In this document: positions 45,379 to 57,300 of the stretch, piece by piece
How the letters are laid out: each line of letters starts with the position of its first letter
How positions within the stretch are numbered: position 1 is the first letter of the stretch
Assembly: GCA_030144725.1 (NCBI GenBank)
Contig: JASKMD010000029.1
Span: forward strand, 12,630,733 to 12,694,732
Source of the DNA: Haematococcus lacustris
Taxonomy: Eukaryota; Chlorophyta; Chlorophyceae; Chlamydomonadales; Haematococcaceae
Reading direction: 5' to 3'
DNA length: 64,000 nt
Translations under genes and position numbers: made by a program
The notes under the pieces: model-generated
The model's input: only the letters and a program-made list of their open reading frames with translations
Databases searched by the model: none
Told to the model about the DNA's origin: nothing

Positions 45379-46226
45379 TCCTGCCCCTGCCCCTGCCCCT
45401 GCCCCTGCCCCTGCCCCTGCCCCTGCCCCTGCCCCTGCCCCTGCCCCTGCCCCTGCCCCTGCCCCTGCCCCTGCCCCTGCCCCTGCCCCTGCCCCTGCCC
45501 CTGCCCCTGCCCCTGCCCCTGCCCCTGCCCCTGCCCCTGCCCCTGCCCCTGCCCCTGCCCCTGCCCCTGCCCCTGCCCCTGCCCCTGCCCCTGCCCCTGC
45601 CCTGCCCCTGCCCCTGCCCCTGCCCCTGCCCCTGCCCCTGCCCCTGCCCCTGCCCCTGCCCCTGCCCCTGCCCCTGCCCCTGCCCCTGCCCCTGCCCCTG
45701 CCCCTGCCCCTGCCCCTGCCCCTGCCCCTGCCCCTGCCCCTGCCCCTGCCCCTGCCCCTGCCCCTGCCCCTGCCCCTGCCCCTGCCCCTGCCCCTGCCCC
45801 TGCCCCTGCCCCTGCCCCTGCCCCTGCCCCTGCCCCTGCCCCTGCCCCTGCCCCTGCCCCTGCCCCTGCCCCTGCCCCTGCCCCTGCCCCTGCCCCTGCC
45901 CCTGCCCCTGCCCCTGCCCCTGCCCCTGCCCCTGCCCCTGCCCCTGCCCCTGCCCCTGCCCCTGCCCCTGCCCCTGCCCCTGCCCCTGCCCCTGCCCCTG
46001 CCCCTGCCCCTGCCCCTGCCCCTGCCCCTGCCCCTGCCCCTGCCCCTGCCCCTGCCCCTGCCCCTGCCCCTGCCCCTGCCCCTGCCCCTGCCCCTGCCCC
46101 TGCCCCTGCCCCTGCCCCTGCCCCTGCCCCTGCCCCTGCCCCTGCCCCTGCCCCTGCCCCTGCCCCTGCCCCTGCCCCTGCCCCTGCCCCTGCCCCTGCC
46201 CCTGCCCCTGCCCCTGCCCCTGCCCC
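45379..46226. repeat. CCCCTG hexanucleotide array in gene B
   Basis: About 140 copies of CCCCTG are perfect except for one 5-bp unit at about 45600. On the minus strand the frame used by the upstream exon encodes Gly-Gln repeats that turn into Gly-Arg after the short unit. The frame needed downstream (GADSDGGGDSDGS...) encodes Gly-Ala and then Gly-Gln. A neighbouring 9-bp CCATCCCCA repeat (45135-45260) adds Gly-Gly-Asp units. Confidence 0.93.
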
Positions 46227-46756
46227 CTTCTGAAACACAATGACATCTCTTCAATACCATCAGCTGGGGCTGCTGGGGCTGTCTGCTGGGGCTGGGGCCG
46301 TCTGCTGGGGCCGTCTGCTGGGGCTGTGCTGGGACTCTGACAATCTCCTGAATGTTCCCCCATATCGACTGTCATGCTGACATCTGCACTCCCCAAACTG
46401 CGGCATGTGTCCTGCAATGCGGTACACAAGCGGGTGCATGCCATCGCATCGTGACACAACACAAGCGACACCGGTGATTCAGCGATGCACCATACCGCCG
46501 TTCTCACAGTATCCTCTGGCAGGGATCGCTTAGCTGCCTTGCGCCCTGTTGTGGCTTGGTGCGCTGCCCAGGCGACAATGCCTTGCTCGCCAAGAAACTG
46601 GGAATGTTCGGCTATAACATGCTTGTGCAGCGCAGTCCTGCTCCCCGCAAATAAACTGTTCCCGCATACTTTGCAGCCGAATAGTTTAGTAGATGGCGAC
46701 TTCTTTGGCGGGGGAAGCTTTTTCAACAGATGGGCTGCGACTGCCGCTGGCATCAC

Positions 46757-46811
46757 GCACTGGAGAGATGCATCAGTGATAGGTGCTCCTACACCGCTTG
46801 CACTTCGAGCA
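46757..46811. promoter_or_regulatory. Minimal divergent spacer between genes B and C
   Basis: Only about 55 bp separate the first ATG chosen for B (minus) from that for C (plus, 46812). The arrangement mirrors that of E and A, so a bidirectional promoter is likely, although it may extend into what is called coding here. No core promoter motif is evident. Confidence 0.25.
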
Positions 46812-49451
46812 TGTCAGTTATATTGTTGGTGTGTCCATCGATTGCACCTCCGCTGCCTGAGAACAACGTTGTCATTGAGGCCACAGATGACATACTGAGA
46901 GCGATGGTTCCAAAAAAGCCTGCCGGCGACGTGAACAAGGTATGGCTATGTCCACAGCGCCTCATCGCACCTGCACCAGCACCTACATTGGTCATACTGC
47001 GACGCTACAGGCCTATAAAAACCCGGCCCGCAGCAGAACTGCTGCAGCTGATGAGGATGTGGAGGATGTGGAGGGGCAACAGCAGGGGCAGCAACTGCAG
47101 CAGGAGCAGCAACAAGATCAGGAGCAGGCAAAGGGGAAGGAACAGGGACATGATGGGGATGCTGGGGATGCGGAGTCTGGGTCTGAGTCAAGTGAGGATG
47201 ATGGGCAGCCTCTCCCTGACGAGCTGACCAAGACTGTGTCCGAAAAGGTGAGCAAGGTGGAAGGGTTCTTATTCATGCAGGTGTTTGGAACCAATGGATG
47301 CATTTCAGTACCTGTACATGTTCACAGCGTTACATAACCATGTCCTGTACCTGTTCTTGTTGTTCTCGACTTCATATACAGTACTCTTCCCATGCTCCGC
47401 CAAACGCGAGCAACGACCCCTTCATCATGTTGGGAAGGCATTCTGTGAGTGTTGGTATGTACGGCTGTATGTATGCATGCATGTATGAAGTTGTATACGG
47501 CATCACATACCAAACATGTTACCGCTACAGAAAGATGCTGGCGCCTTCTTCAAAAAGTACGCTCCAGAATGCATTTGGAAGTGGTGTGTGCGATGCCTCC
47601 CGGTAAGTATGTGTGCCGTACACATACATACATATACACATACATATACACATACATATACACCTTCTGCATTGCATGGTTCATCATGTGCAGACACAAG
47701 GCTCAGCTGAGATATGGCTATCATGTGCAGGAGTACCCCATTACCGGCTGCGGTGATGGAGAATTTCCCACCATAACCAGCCGGCAGGCTGCGGCCATTT
47801 GGGTCATTGCCCTTCGGGCAACAATTGGGTTCATCTACCAGAAGATGAAGGAGGAGGGCGTCGCCTACTGGCGCCGCGTCTCGTATTGGATGTTAGTGAA
47901 GGCATTCAAAAGGTGAATGAGACATATAAACTTATATACTCATGTGTACCCATGTTAGCATCACCACATGCATTCCCACCCACAGGTCGTACCATGTGCT
48001 CAGAGGCAAAAGCAGGCCCGATAAGCAGGAGCAGGAATCGAAGAAGGCGGCAGATAAGAGAGAGAAAAGCAATGAGGTGTGGCAGATGCAATGATGTCTA
48101 GCATGCATTGGTGTCTAGAAAGGCTGTCCACTATGCAATTCACTATGCGATGAACTATGCAATGTACCTCAGAAATGGCGCAAGGCCATCGGCCAACTGC
48201 TGAAGCAGCTGCGAGAGGAGGCAGAGGCGAAGGGCAAGGTGTTCAACAACGACACCTTCATCCCTGACGCCATGGCGCCCTTCGTGAAGGAAGCCGAGGA
48301 GCTGAAGGAGAAATCAGGTGGGCATAGGGCTGTCATACTGTTGGCCATCCATTGAGGGTGTGGGATGGGTCTGGGCTGGCCTAGGTCGTGAGCACCTTGA
48401 GCCTGCACAGAATCAAGACAGCCTAGTGTGTCAGTGGAGTGAAGTACTTTCCTTACTTACGATTGCAGAAGACTGGCAGCCTCCAGAGGTGTCAAAGGAG
48501 GCTGAGGAGTACTTGGACACCATGCAAGAGAGCTTTGACGACCTGTTTGATGAGGCTGCCCAGGCACTGGCTAACAAGATCGGTGGCGGCAGCCAGAACC
48601 CTGTGAGTGTAGTACAAGTGCAATGCAATGCGTAGCAGCATATATGCATGCTGTGAATGACACCATGATACCTGTACCTGCTCGTGATGCAGTTGAAAGC
48701 AGCACGGGCACGTATCCTGGACTCCCTCATTAAGGACACTGCTGGTTTCAAGGTACGAGATACAGCAATGCCTGACAGCGGTTGATAGACCAGCCCTCAT
48801 GTACCTATGTAATGCTTGATGCATGCAATATAGGGTGCTGCTTGTACATTGCAGGTGTCCCTGTCAACCTTGGTAGACAAGCACAAGGCTCAGCTGATCG
48901 CTGAAGCAGAAGCGACCAGCAACCGGGGTGGAGCCAAGGGAGCAGCAGCCCACCCTAGACAGCGAGCAGCCAATGCCAGGCCTGTCAAAGCTGGAGGCAA
49001 AGCAGGTGCAGCAGCTACAAAGCCACCAGCTGCAGCCGAGAAGGCACGCAAGCAGGCCACAGGGGCCAAGCACAAGGATGAGCCTAAGGGACCGGCAGCC
49101 AACAAACGACAGAAGCCAGATTGGGCAGCAGAGGCAGCAGCAGCATTGGCTGTGGCATTGGCACCAGCACCACCTGCACCTGCTGTGGGTGTGGCAGCAG
49201 CAGCACCAGCTCAGGCGGTGGCAGCAACAGCACCTGCTGTGGGTGGGGCAGAAGCAGCACCTACTGTGGGTGTGGCGGCAGCAGCACCTACTGTGGGTGT
49301 GGCAGCAGAAGCACCTGCTGTGGCTGAGGCAGCAGCAGCACCTGCTGAGGCCGGGGCTGAGGCTGAGGCAGCAGCGGCAGCAATGGGGGCAGGGGCAGGT
49401 GTGGCAGCTGAGGCAGAGAATGCAGTTGATCTTGACGAGGAGTTTGCATGA
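46812..49451 (+). CDS. Gene C: accessory protein of transposon set 2 (paralogue of gene E)
   Basis: Likely exons: 46812-46938 (MSVILLVCPSIAPPLPENN...); about 46965-47248 (acidic, Gln/Glu-rich: EDVEDVEGQQQ...SGSESSEDDG); about 47380-47440; 47539-47607 (KDAGAFFKKYAPECIWKWC); 47693-47912 (HVQEYPITGCGDGEF); 47987-48077 (SYHVLRGKSRPDKQEQ); 48172-48318 (KWRKAIGQLLKQLREE); 48469-48602 (EDWQPPEVSKEAEEYL); 48692-48752; and 48855-49451. The last exon starts VSLSTLVDKHKAQLIAEAEA and becomes Ala/Pro-rich with basic patches (ANKRQKP) that could be nuclear-localisation signals. I recognise no named domain. The block order matches gene E, and both are divergent from a transposase, so a role alongside transposition is inferred. 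Splice sites are read by eye and may be off by a few bases. Confidence 0.65.
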
Positions 49452-49757
49452 CGGATGTATGCCTGCTGTGACACTGCTGGGTATCAAATGAGGGGAAGAC
49501 GATGAGACGTAATTGCCAAGGTGGTCTGGGTTGATGGTGGTATGTGTTGATGGGGGTCTGGGTCATTGTGGTTGGTTACGTTGAGAATGTGTGTCATGTT
49601 GCAAATGACACCCAGCTTGTAAGAGGTGATTGAGTACTATGCACATACGATGGCAACAGAAACCTCATGTAAATAGCGCCCCCTAAACATATTGCAAATC
49701 ACGATTGGCGGTCCACAAAGTCGACGTCGAAGTTCTGTATCGCAATAGCTAGCAACG

Positions 49758-50712
49758 ATGTCAGCCACCCAGGTTGTAAGTAAAAAGGCGGTCAACAATT
49801 TGTTGGCGAGGCTAGCACCACGCGACAAGGTAGCAGACGCAGCGACGCCGTAACCATTGTTCATTTAATACAATGACGACTTAAAATTGATACACATGCA
49901 GGATGGTGCAACCATAGCGCCGCTGACAGATGCGATGCAGCATGCAGCAGCTGGTTTGGCACTGTGCCGCATGCCAACAGCCTCATCCTCAATGACACAG
50001 GGGGCTCTCATGGAACTAGTGCAAGGGTAAGGAATATACAACAGGTAGCCTTGACAACATGCTCACCATGAGAATAACAACCCTACCACCTCTCTGTGCA
50101 GGTGTTGCACATCAGTCAGTGCCACGTTGCGGAAACCAGACATGCATGCTAAAGCAGCCAGCATGCTCAGTGCCTATACCAGCAAGTACCCTACCATGCC
50201 GGGCCAGGGTGCCCCCCAGGCCCTCCAGCCATTCATTGACCTGCATGCAATGTATTGCAAAGGTATTGCACACCTGATTGAGCATGGCTATCATGTTGGT
50301 AATGGCACTCACTGTTTATTGCACATGCCTGTATTGCTTGTCAATCACTGCAGGTCTTGTGGAATCCCAGCTCAGCAGTGGGTACATGGCACTCCATGCG
50401 TCATGTGCCCAGCTGTGGCAGCAGCTTCAGCTACAGGGGCAGCAACCGGTGCAGGGGCATGTGCAACACCAGGGGCAGCAGCAGCAGGTGCTACAACAGG
50501 GAGTGGTACCTGTTACAACAGCGACAACATCAACAGCAACAGGAGCAGCAGCAGCAGCGGCAGCAGCAGGTGCAGTAACACCAGCACCACCGGCAGTACC
50601 ACCAGCACCAGCACCAGCAGCACATGTGGCAGCACCCACATCATCAGGTGTGGTGGCACCAGCGCTGGCAACAACTGCAGCGGGAGGAGCACTAGCACCA
50701 CCACCTGCCACA

Positions 50713-50749
<37 letters not shown>

Positions 50750-52653
50750 GAGCAGCAGCAGCAGCAGCAGCAGCAGAAGCGCCAACAGGAGGCAGCAGCA
50801 GCAGGGTGCAGCAGCAGGAGCAGGCATCAGGGGCAGCAGGGAGAAGCAGATGGGAGCAAGAGGAAGCATCTGCAGAATACAAGAGGAGAAGGACCATCAA
50901 TCCTAATTTGCTGGAGGTGACGTGAATGTAGTAGGTGCATGAGGAACTGAACGCATAAAATCACAGCTGTGTGCACGTGTTTGATGTTTACAGGAGACAA
51001 GAGATGAGGTGCTAGCCAGCCTAAGCAGCCTCCATGGCAAAGTTGACGTCATCAAGGTACGACAATGCAAACGATGACAAGCATCCAAAGAGGTAGAAAC
51101 ATGTGTCACAATAGCATTCATTGCAGGATGCCTTCTTTGCTGGCCAGAGACTCGACATCTTGGCTCACGTGGCCAGGGATGAAGCCGGCCCGTCAGGTTC
51201 GCAGGTGCGCAATGTTACACAAGCTTCGGCAGATAAATGGATATCCAGCCCCTCACATATCCAGCCACTAACAACAATCCATCCAGTTTGTTATTGACGT
51301 GTGCACATGTTGGATTGCAGGGGCAAGCTGCCCCACCGATGCCTACCAGAGAGAATTTTCCGTTAGATAAAAGGGTGGGTTAACAACATGTTGTCGCTGG
51401 CACAGTTATAGTTGCCACCTGCATGTCTAAACATCTTGAACTGATTTACATACAGGGCATGAGGTACCAGCCCGGACCATGGTTGTCATATAAGGGCGAG
51501 CTCTTCCGGCCCGACCAGCTCCAGCAATGCAGGGAGGCAGCTCTGGTTTCAGGGCTCACAAAATGCGAGCTGCCTGATGAGAATAAGCCAACAGTTGGGG
51601 TGAAGAAAGCAGGCATCACCCTGGGCAGGACCTACGCCTGGGTTTTGTTTAACAAGACGGACATGGAGGGCGTGACAGACTATGGCACTGGACAGAGAGT
51701 GCAGGTGGTGGTAGCCAAAGACCCTGATACGGAGACTGGGGACCTGGATACAAGCCTGGCGCACCTGGCACTGGACAAGAACAAGAAGGCAACCAAGCAC
51801 CTGAAGGCTCCACAGAGGAAAGAGGTGAGACACAGTGCACAGAGCACATGAATCTTGCCACATACAAGGTCCTACATCTGCTACTTGTTACACATCACTA
51901 CATAACCCTACACTCCTACAATAAGGCTATAACCTATTTCTATGCGCATGATGCTTACAAGTCGAGGATGCTCTCAGAGTCGTGAAGAATTACCTGACCG
52001 ACTTACAGCCGTTCCTCAAGCAGCTCCTTGGGCGTCCTGTGAACTTGCTGGCCATCATCATCACCGACCCAACCACCCAGCGGCGCATGGTTGATAAAAC
52101 CATGATGGAGCAACCAGCCCAGCAGCAGTGCCCAGCCCAGGCCCCTCACACGGACTTCTATCCTGTGGGTCGTGGCGACGACGATGGCTTGATCTTCCTA
52201 CTTGCGTGGCAGGACTTCGACTTGGTTGCCTACATGGGCAGCCACACCCTGTCAGAGGAGGCAGCACCCTTCTACCTGCCGGCACCCAGAGGGAGAGTCA
52301 ACAAGGACCTGCCACGCTTGGCTCATATTGCCAAACACGCCGTACTGCAAGAGGGCACCTTGGTGCATGTCAAAGCAGGCGAGCTGGTGCTGTTCCGTGG
52401 CAACACGGTGCATGCAGGGTATTTGGGCAGGCCTGACTCGTGCAGCGCACGCCTGTATGGGTTTGGCAGGCCTAACACAGTGGCTGACAACACTACCGTC
52501 AACACGTCCATGATGGGTCCAGTCATGCACGGCCTGTACCAGCCTACACAGGATGAGCCAGATGACCAAAAGATGGGGGAGTGGAACAGGCGAGGAAAGG
52601 CGGGCAAGTATGTTTATGTCACGCAGCAGTATCAGCCATGTGAGCGCATCTAA
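49758..52653 (+). CDS. Gene D: 2-oxoglutarate/Fe(II) dioxygenase-like protein
   Basis: Likely exons: 49758-49829 (MSATQVVSKKAVNNLLARLA), 49903-50026, 50102-50262, 50354-50916 (Ala/Gln-rich low complexity, ending in KRRRTINP), 50994-51056, 51127-51204, 51321-51374, 51456-51824 and 51962-52653. The last exon carries a double-stranded beta-helix signature: PHTDF (His 52147-52149, Asp 52153-52155), LIFLLAWQDFDLVAYMGSH, GELVLFRGNTVHAGY (His 52411-52413) and CSARLYGF (Arg 52450-52452). This is the H-x-D...H...R pattern that binds iron and 2-oxoglutarate. The substrate is unknown. The gene lies directly downstream of gene C, on the same strand, and just inside the right satellite array, so it may be cargo of the transposon. 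It could act on nucleic acid, like TET/JBP enzymes of other algal and fungal transposons, or on something unrelated. Family fairly sure, role speculative. Confidence 0.65.
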
Positions 52654-52785
52654 TGTTAACCCCAGCCATGGACGCATGCAATCCATCTCATGACTGACGG
52701 GCCATGATGAACCTCAGGACTGCCTTGGTTGTGAACCTCAGTGACATTGTGTGCAGGGGATTGACTGGTGTGTAAGCCTGGTCAG

Positions 52786-53512
52786 AAATGCCTAGGACCG
52801 TGAGCCAGTTGTGACCCTCCGGAGGGTCAGGATTGCCTAGGACAGTGAGCCAGTTGTGACCCTCCGGAGGGTCAGAAATGCCTAGGACCGTGAGCCAGTT
52901 GTGACCCTCCGGAGGGTCAGGAATGCCTAGGACCGTGAGCCAGTTGTGACCCTCCGGAGGGTCAGAAATGCCTAGGACAGTGAGCCAGTTGTGACCCTCC
53001 GGAGGGTCAGAAATGCCTAGGACCGTGAGCCAGTTGTGACCCTCCGGAGGGTCAGGAATGCCTAGGACCGTGAGCCAGTTGTGACCCTCCGGAGGGTCAG
53101 AAATGCCTAGGACAGTGAGCCAGTTGTGACCCTCCGGAGGGTCAGAAATGCCTAGGACAGTGAGCCAGCTGAGACCCTCCGCAGGGTCAGACATGCCTAG
53201 GACAGTGAGCCGGCTGTGACCCTGCGGAGGGTCAGGAATGCCTAGGAAAGAGAGGCAACGGTGACCCTGCGGAGGGTCATCAAAACCTGCGGAGGGTCAC
53301 GTCTGACCCTCCGCAGGGTCAGGTCACCCGCCCTTGGGGCAAGAGGAGTACTTGACCCTGCGGAGGGTCACAATACCTGGCGGAGGGTCACGCCTGACCC
53401 TGCGGAGGGTCACAAAACCCTGCGGAGGGTCACGACTGACCCTGCGGAGGGTCAAGTCACCCCCACTTCGGCCAAGAGGGGTACTTGACCCTCCGCAGGG
53501 TCACCTACAAGG
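52786..53512. repeat. Palindrome-bearing 45-bp satellite, right array
   Basis: About ten regular 45-bp units (52786-53260) each contain the perfect 18-bp palindrome TGACCCTCCGGAGGGTCA and the spacer GAATGCCTAGGACCGTGAGC followed by CAGTTG. They are followed by degenerate units with GACCCTGCGGAGGGTC to 53512. The spacer is the reverse complement of that in the left array, so the two arrays are inverted with respect to each other. Open frames here are by-products of a unit length divisible by three. Confidence 0.92.
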
Positions 53513-54309
53513 GACCATAGCTCATCACTGGCTGGGACTTTTAGTCTGCTACCTACTAGGTTGGGCAGCTGTAACCATCCTTTACAATCGCTCATACTCA
53601 CATTTCATGAAAGTTCACTATGGTCACACGGTGCCAACTCCCTTAGCCAAAATCAGGGTCACAGCCCCACACCTGGTCCAGCAACTCTCCAACGACTAAG
53701 AATCACACTTTGGCCCGAGAGAGTCTTGTACTCCCATAGGTCACAGCAGCCTACATACCAAGTTTCAGAGCTGAACTCTCAAGTTTTCCAAGCCAGCCAG
53801 CCCTTTATTTGCCGGAGTGTTTTCACCCTGCTGCAGCTGACCCATTGCTGCAACACAACCTCTGGGTACAAGAGCACAGCGCACCTGCACGACTCCGATC
53901 GCTCCCACTGCAGTCCTACACAGGGTGAAGATTACTGGAAATGCCAAAACAGTCAAGAAAAGACGCAACACCGCGACAAGCAGCAAGACATCAGGTGTAC
54001 TGCCCTGACTCACCCTGCCCTACCCAGCCCTATGCAACAATGCCCACACACGACTGCACTGCCAAGTCCTGCGTTGACCTGCCTGCATACCAACCCAATG
54101 CACAACACACAGCCAAAGGGAACCCCCCTGCGGCCTGTCTTTATGTTGCAACAGCCAGCTTTCACCATGCCAACGGGCTCCCCCCTACGGCCAGCACTTA
54201 CACTTTTTTCGGTTTGCGAAAACCGACGAAGTTTTCTGAAGCACGCACGCATCCATCGCGAGAACAGTGAACACCATTGAAACCAGCTCGTTATTTGACG
54301 CCGTGAGAT
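53513..54309. other. 5' flank of LINE copy 3, probable UTR
   Basis: This is unique, non-repetitive sequence with an open frame of 240 codons (53561-54280) that shows no recognisable domain and is rich in His, Gln and Ser. Being immediately upstream of the LINE polyprotein, it is most likely the LINE 5' untranslated region or an upstream small ORF. The exact 5' end of the element was not located. Confidence 0.4.
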
Positions 54310-57300
54310 ATGTGGACCGCCACTTGGACACCCTGGACGCTCGCCGCGGCCAGCCACTGCAAACTCGCAGTGCCGAGTAAGCCTCGTAAAACATACATAT
54401 GCCTGTGCATAGCGTTGGTCCTGATCGCCCTGCAGCTGAACTATCGCTGCTTTGGCCTGGGGTCACGAAGGACGCAGGCACACTCATCGCTAATGAGCAG
54501 CTCCAACCCAGCCTATCGCGTTGAATACGAGAGGTTTCATGTTCTGCCTGCCTGGACTGCAATGCCTGACTGTTGTGAGCTGAAGGGCACAATGAGCCTC
54601 AGCAAGGGTGTGCACTCGGAGAAACAATCGGAGACACCATTTGGAGATAACTCGGAGAAACATTCGGAGTCATTATTTGGAGAGAACTCGGAGACCACAA
54701 CTCGGAGACACAACTCGGAGACCACAACTCGGAGACCACAACTCGGAGACCACAACTCGGAGACCACAACTCGGAGACACAACTCGGAGACACCATTTGG
54801 AGATAACTCGGAGACCATAACTCGGAGACACAACTCGGAGACACAACTCGGAGACAACTCGGAGAATAAACAACTTGGGGAAGGATGGAAATCATCACAA
54901 ACTATTCGGAGACAGCTAGGGGCTTGCCAGCCTTGGTGGTCCCAGCTGAGACAAACGAAAGTCATCACCATTTGGAGACGCATGGTCCGGGCCAACACCG
55001 GCTGGGCATGCAACACCTCACTGCCCCTTACACCATGCAGGCCCCTACCTCCACACTCAGAACACACTCCAGAGGTACACCTCAACGCACCTGAAATGCA
55101 GCACAGACCTGCACATGCTGGCCTGCTGCCCGGCACCAGGTACCTACACGCCCACACCAACGAGCTTGAGGATATGCAGCCGTGTGAACAGCCCAGCACG
55201 CTGCCAGAACCAGACATGTATGCACCACATGCTGGCCTGCTGCCCCACACCAGGTACCCACACGCCCACAACAGTGAGCCGAAGGATGCGCAGCCATGTG
55301 AACAGCCCAGCACACGGCCAGGACCAGCCACGCTTGCACCACATGCTGGCCTGCTGCCCTGCACCAGGTACCCCTATGCCCACACCAACAACCCAGAGGA
55401 TGAGCAGCCTTGTGATCAGCTCAGCACGCTGCCAGGACCAGCCAAGTATACACCACATGCTGACCCGCTGCCATGCTCCAGGTACCCCCATGCCTACACC
55501 AACGAGACAGAGGATGAGCAGCCGTGTGCACAGCCCAGCATGCTGCCAGGACCAGCTGTGTATGCACCACACGCTGGCATGCCGCCCCGCTCCAGGTACC
55601 CCCATGCCCACACCAATGGAGTGAAGGATGAGCAGCCATGTGAGCAGCTACATGGCAGGCCGATACCCCATGGACCACCCATACATGACCTATATGTTGA
55701 CGTGTTGCCTCTTGATATAAACAAAGTGGTGGGGGGCAAGGCGTATCTCATTCACATTACCATAGCTCTCTTTAGCATGCTCGGGCTCCATCTTTATACC
55801 CCTCCCCAACGCACCCAGGTTACCACCCCCTCCCAATCCAAAGCGTGCTTGCTCAAACATATCAAGAGAGTGCGTAGGTGGAAGGGTGTCATTGTTATAT
55901 CAGCCCTCCCCCTCTGCCCATACCTGGACGGCAGCGCCACACGGCACAACGCTCTACTTTGTCTCTCTGTGTGCATGGACAATTGGACTACACATGGACA
56001 CTTTACCCATAGTGGGCCAAGGGCCTCCCTTATCGTCCACCACTACAACACAACGTTGCATCGCTACACTACCTATAGGATAGACATCACTAGCAAGCAG
56101 GTTGTGCACAATACTATGCTACCCTCTTGCTTGCTGACTACGGCTACACAATGGTTGGGCGCCATCACCACAGTTTACTCCACTATTGCCCTCATTTACA
56201 TGGCCTGGCTACTGCTCGCCGCTGGGGATATTGAAGCGAACCCCGGCCCAACCAACGAGCACTACATGCAGGCCAGGCATAGCTCCGCGTGCCAGGTTTA
56301 TTGTTTGAACAATGCAGCGGGACATGAATGGGTCACCATGCAAGACATAGACTTATTTTATGAGAACAGGCTCCTTCAGTTTACTGATCACTTTGAGCGC
56401 GGCGCATGGTTAATGGCAAGAGGTGTTGACGGCTATTCCGACGAAGTCATTGAGATGTACTTACGTGTCCACTACGGCCTAGCAGTTCAGAGCATTGCCC
56501 AACTCAACCAACCCAGTGACTGGTCTGCTGACAACCTGGGAATCCTCGCTGGCCAATACGGTACACACACATTTTTGTGCAAAAAGCCAGGCCATAGCAT
56601 GGCCATGAAGTGCATTGACGGCGCATGGAACCTACTGGACTCCATGGAAACAACACCGACGCCCCTCTCTCACATCCCTACTGCAACTATGCGGACTATG
56701 CATCAACTCTTTGTCATCACGCCCAACACCCGCTCACGGGAACAGATGCGCATGTGCGCTGAAAAGGACATCCATCACATCATCAGCCATGTGGAACAAA
56801 CAGGACACGGTCACAACGCCACAGCAGTCGACCCCGCTCACCCCACAGTAACGGCCCGTAACCTAGACCATGGCTACATGGAAAGGCAATACGAAGAGTG
56901 CTGCCTAGTACATGCTTTCAACATGGCCATGGGGAAGAAATGTATTGACTACCACGCAGTCATCAGCCACTGCAAGCAGCTAGCAGAGCACCTACAACAC
57001 TTAGCACAAGAAGCACGAGCTGCAGGGCACACAATCCAAACCCTCAAAACCGACCATATCTACCATGCGAAAGGCAAGTTTTCATCTGACACACTGAATC
57101 ACTACCTTCATCGCAAACACCATGAGATGCACATGTACCTGCATCCAGCCTCAACCTACCTACCCACCCAGAGTATCACCCCTGAGACGATCACTAACGC
57201 TATAACAAGCACCGGCTCAACTCACACTAAGGCTGTCATCCTACTATCACACCAACACGCTACTGCCATCAAGCACACACCACATGGTTGGCACCAACTG

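Larger units (their letters stand above)
41038..46756 (-). pseudogene. Gene B: EnSpm/CACTA-like transposase paralogue, apparently decaying
   Basis: This spliced minus-strand gene is collinear with gene A. It has an N-terminal C2H2/BED-like finger (GCKVCG...HKHVIAEH, from 46756), a (GGGGCA)n low-complexity stretch, an acidic Gly-rich part, VVHVCNAGKDKDKQTYCPGH (exon 44896-44624), ECPYCHTSRF, and an exon 44132-43720 with HFILGVHWMTMGK, LLDVPPEVCGKR and SIADTPAA. Then come a CLCC exon (about 43560), VEHCLLYGLLKHLL, FSPNTHIKL, GELWIERILHDLK (about 42170) and a last exon ending GYGRMYFVPANSLSRS at 41038. The residue aligned with gene A's first catalytic Asp is His (44047-44049), while the second Asp and the Glu remain. 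A 1-bp deletion at about 45600 in the hexamer repeat puts the zinc-finger part out of frame with the rest. It fuses into one exon what gene A splits by an intron (VIMQ/LVDVP). Confidence 0.65.

Noticed and set aside
51910..51921. CACTCCTACAAT in a gene D intron as another MITE end
   Set aside because: Only 12 bases match, with no second terminus or inverted arm nearby.
52688..53194. 168-codon minus-strand frame of 15-residue repeats (SDPPEGHNWLTVL type)
   Set aside because: It is the translation of the 45-bp satellite unit; no non-repetitive part or domain.
52786..53260. CRISPR-like array (regular repeats with spacers)
   Set aside because: The spacers between palindromes are themselves repeated, the setting is eukaryotic, and there are no cas-like genes.
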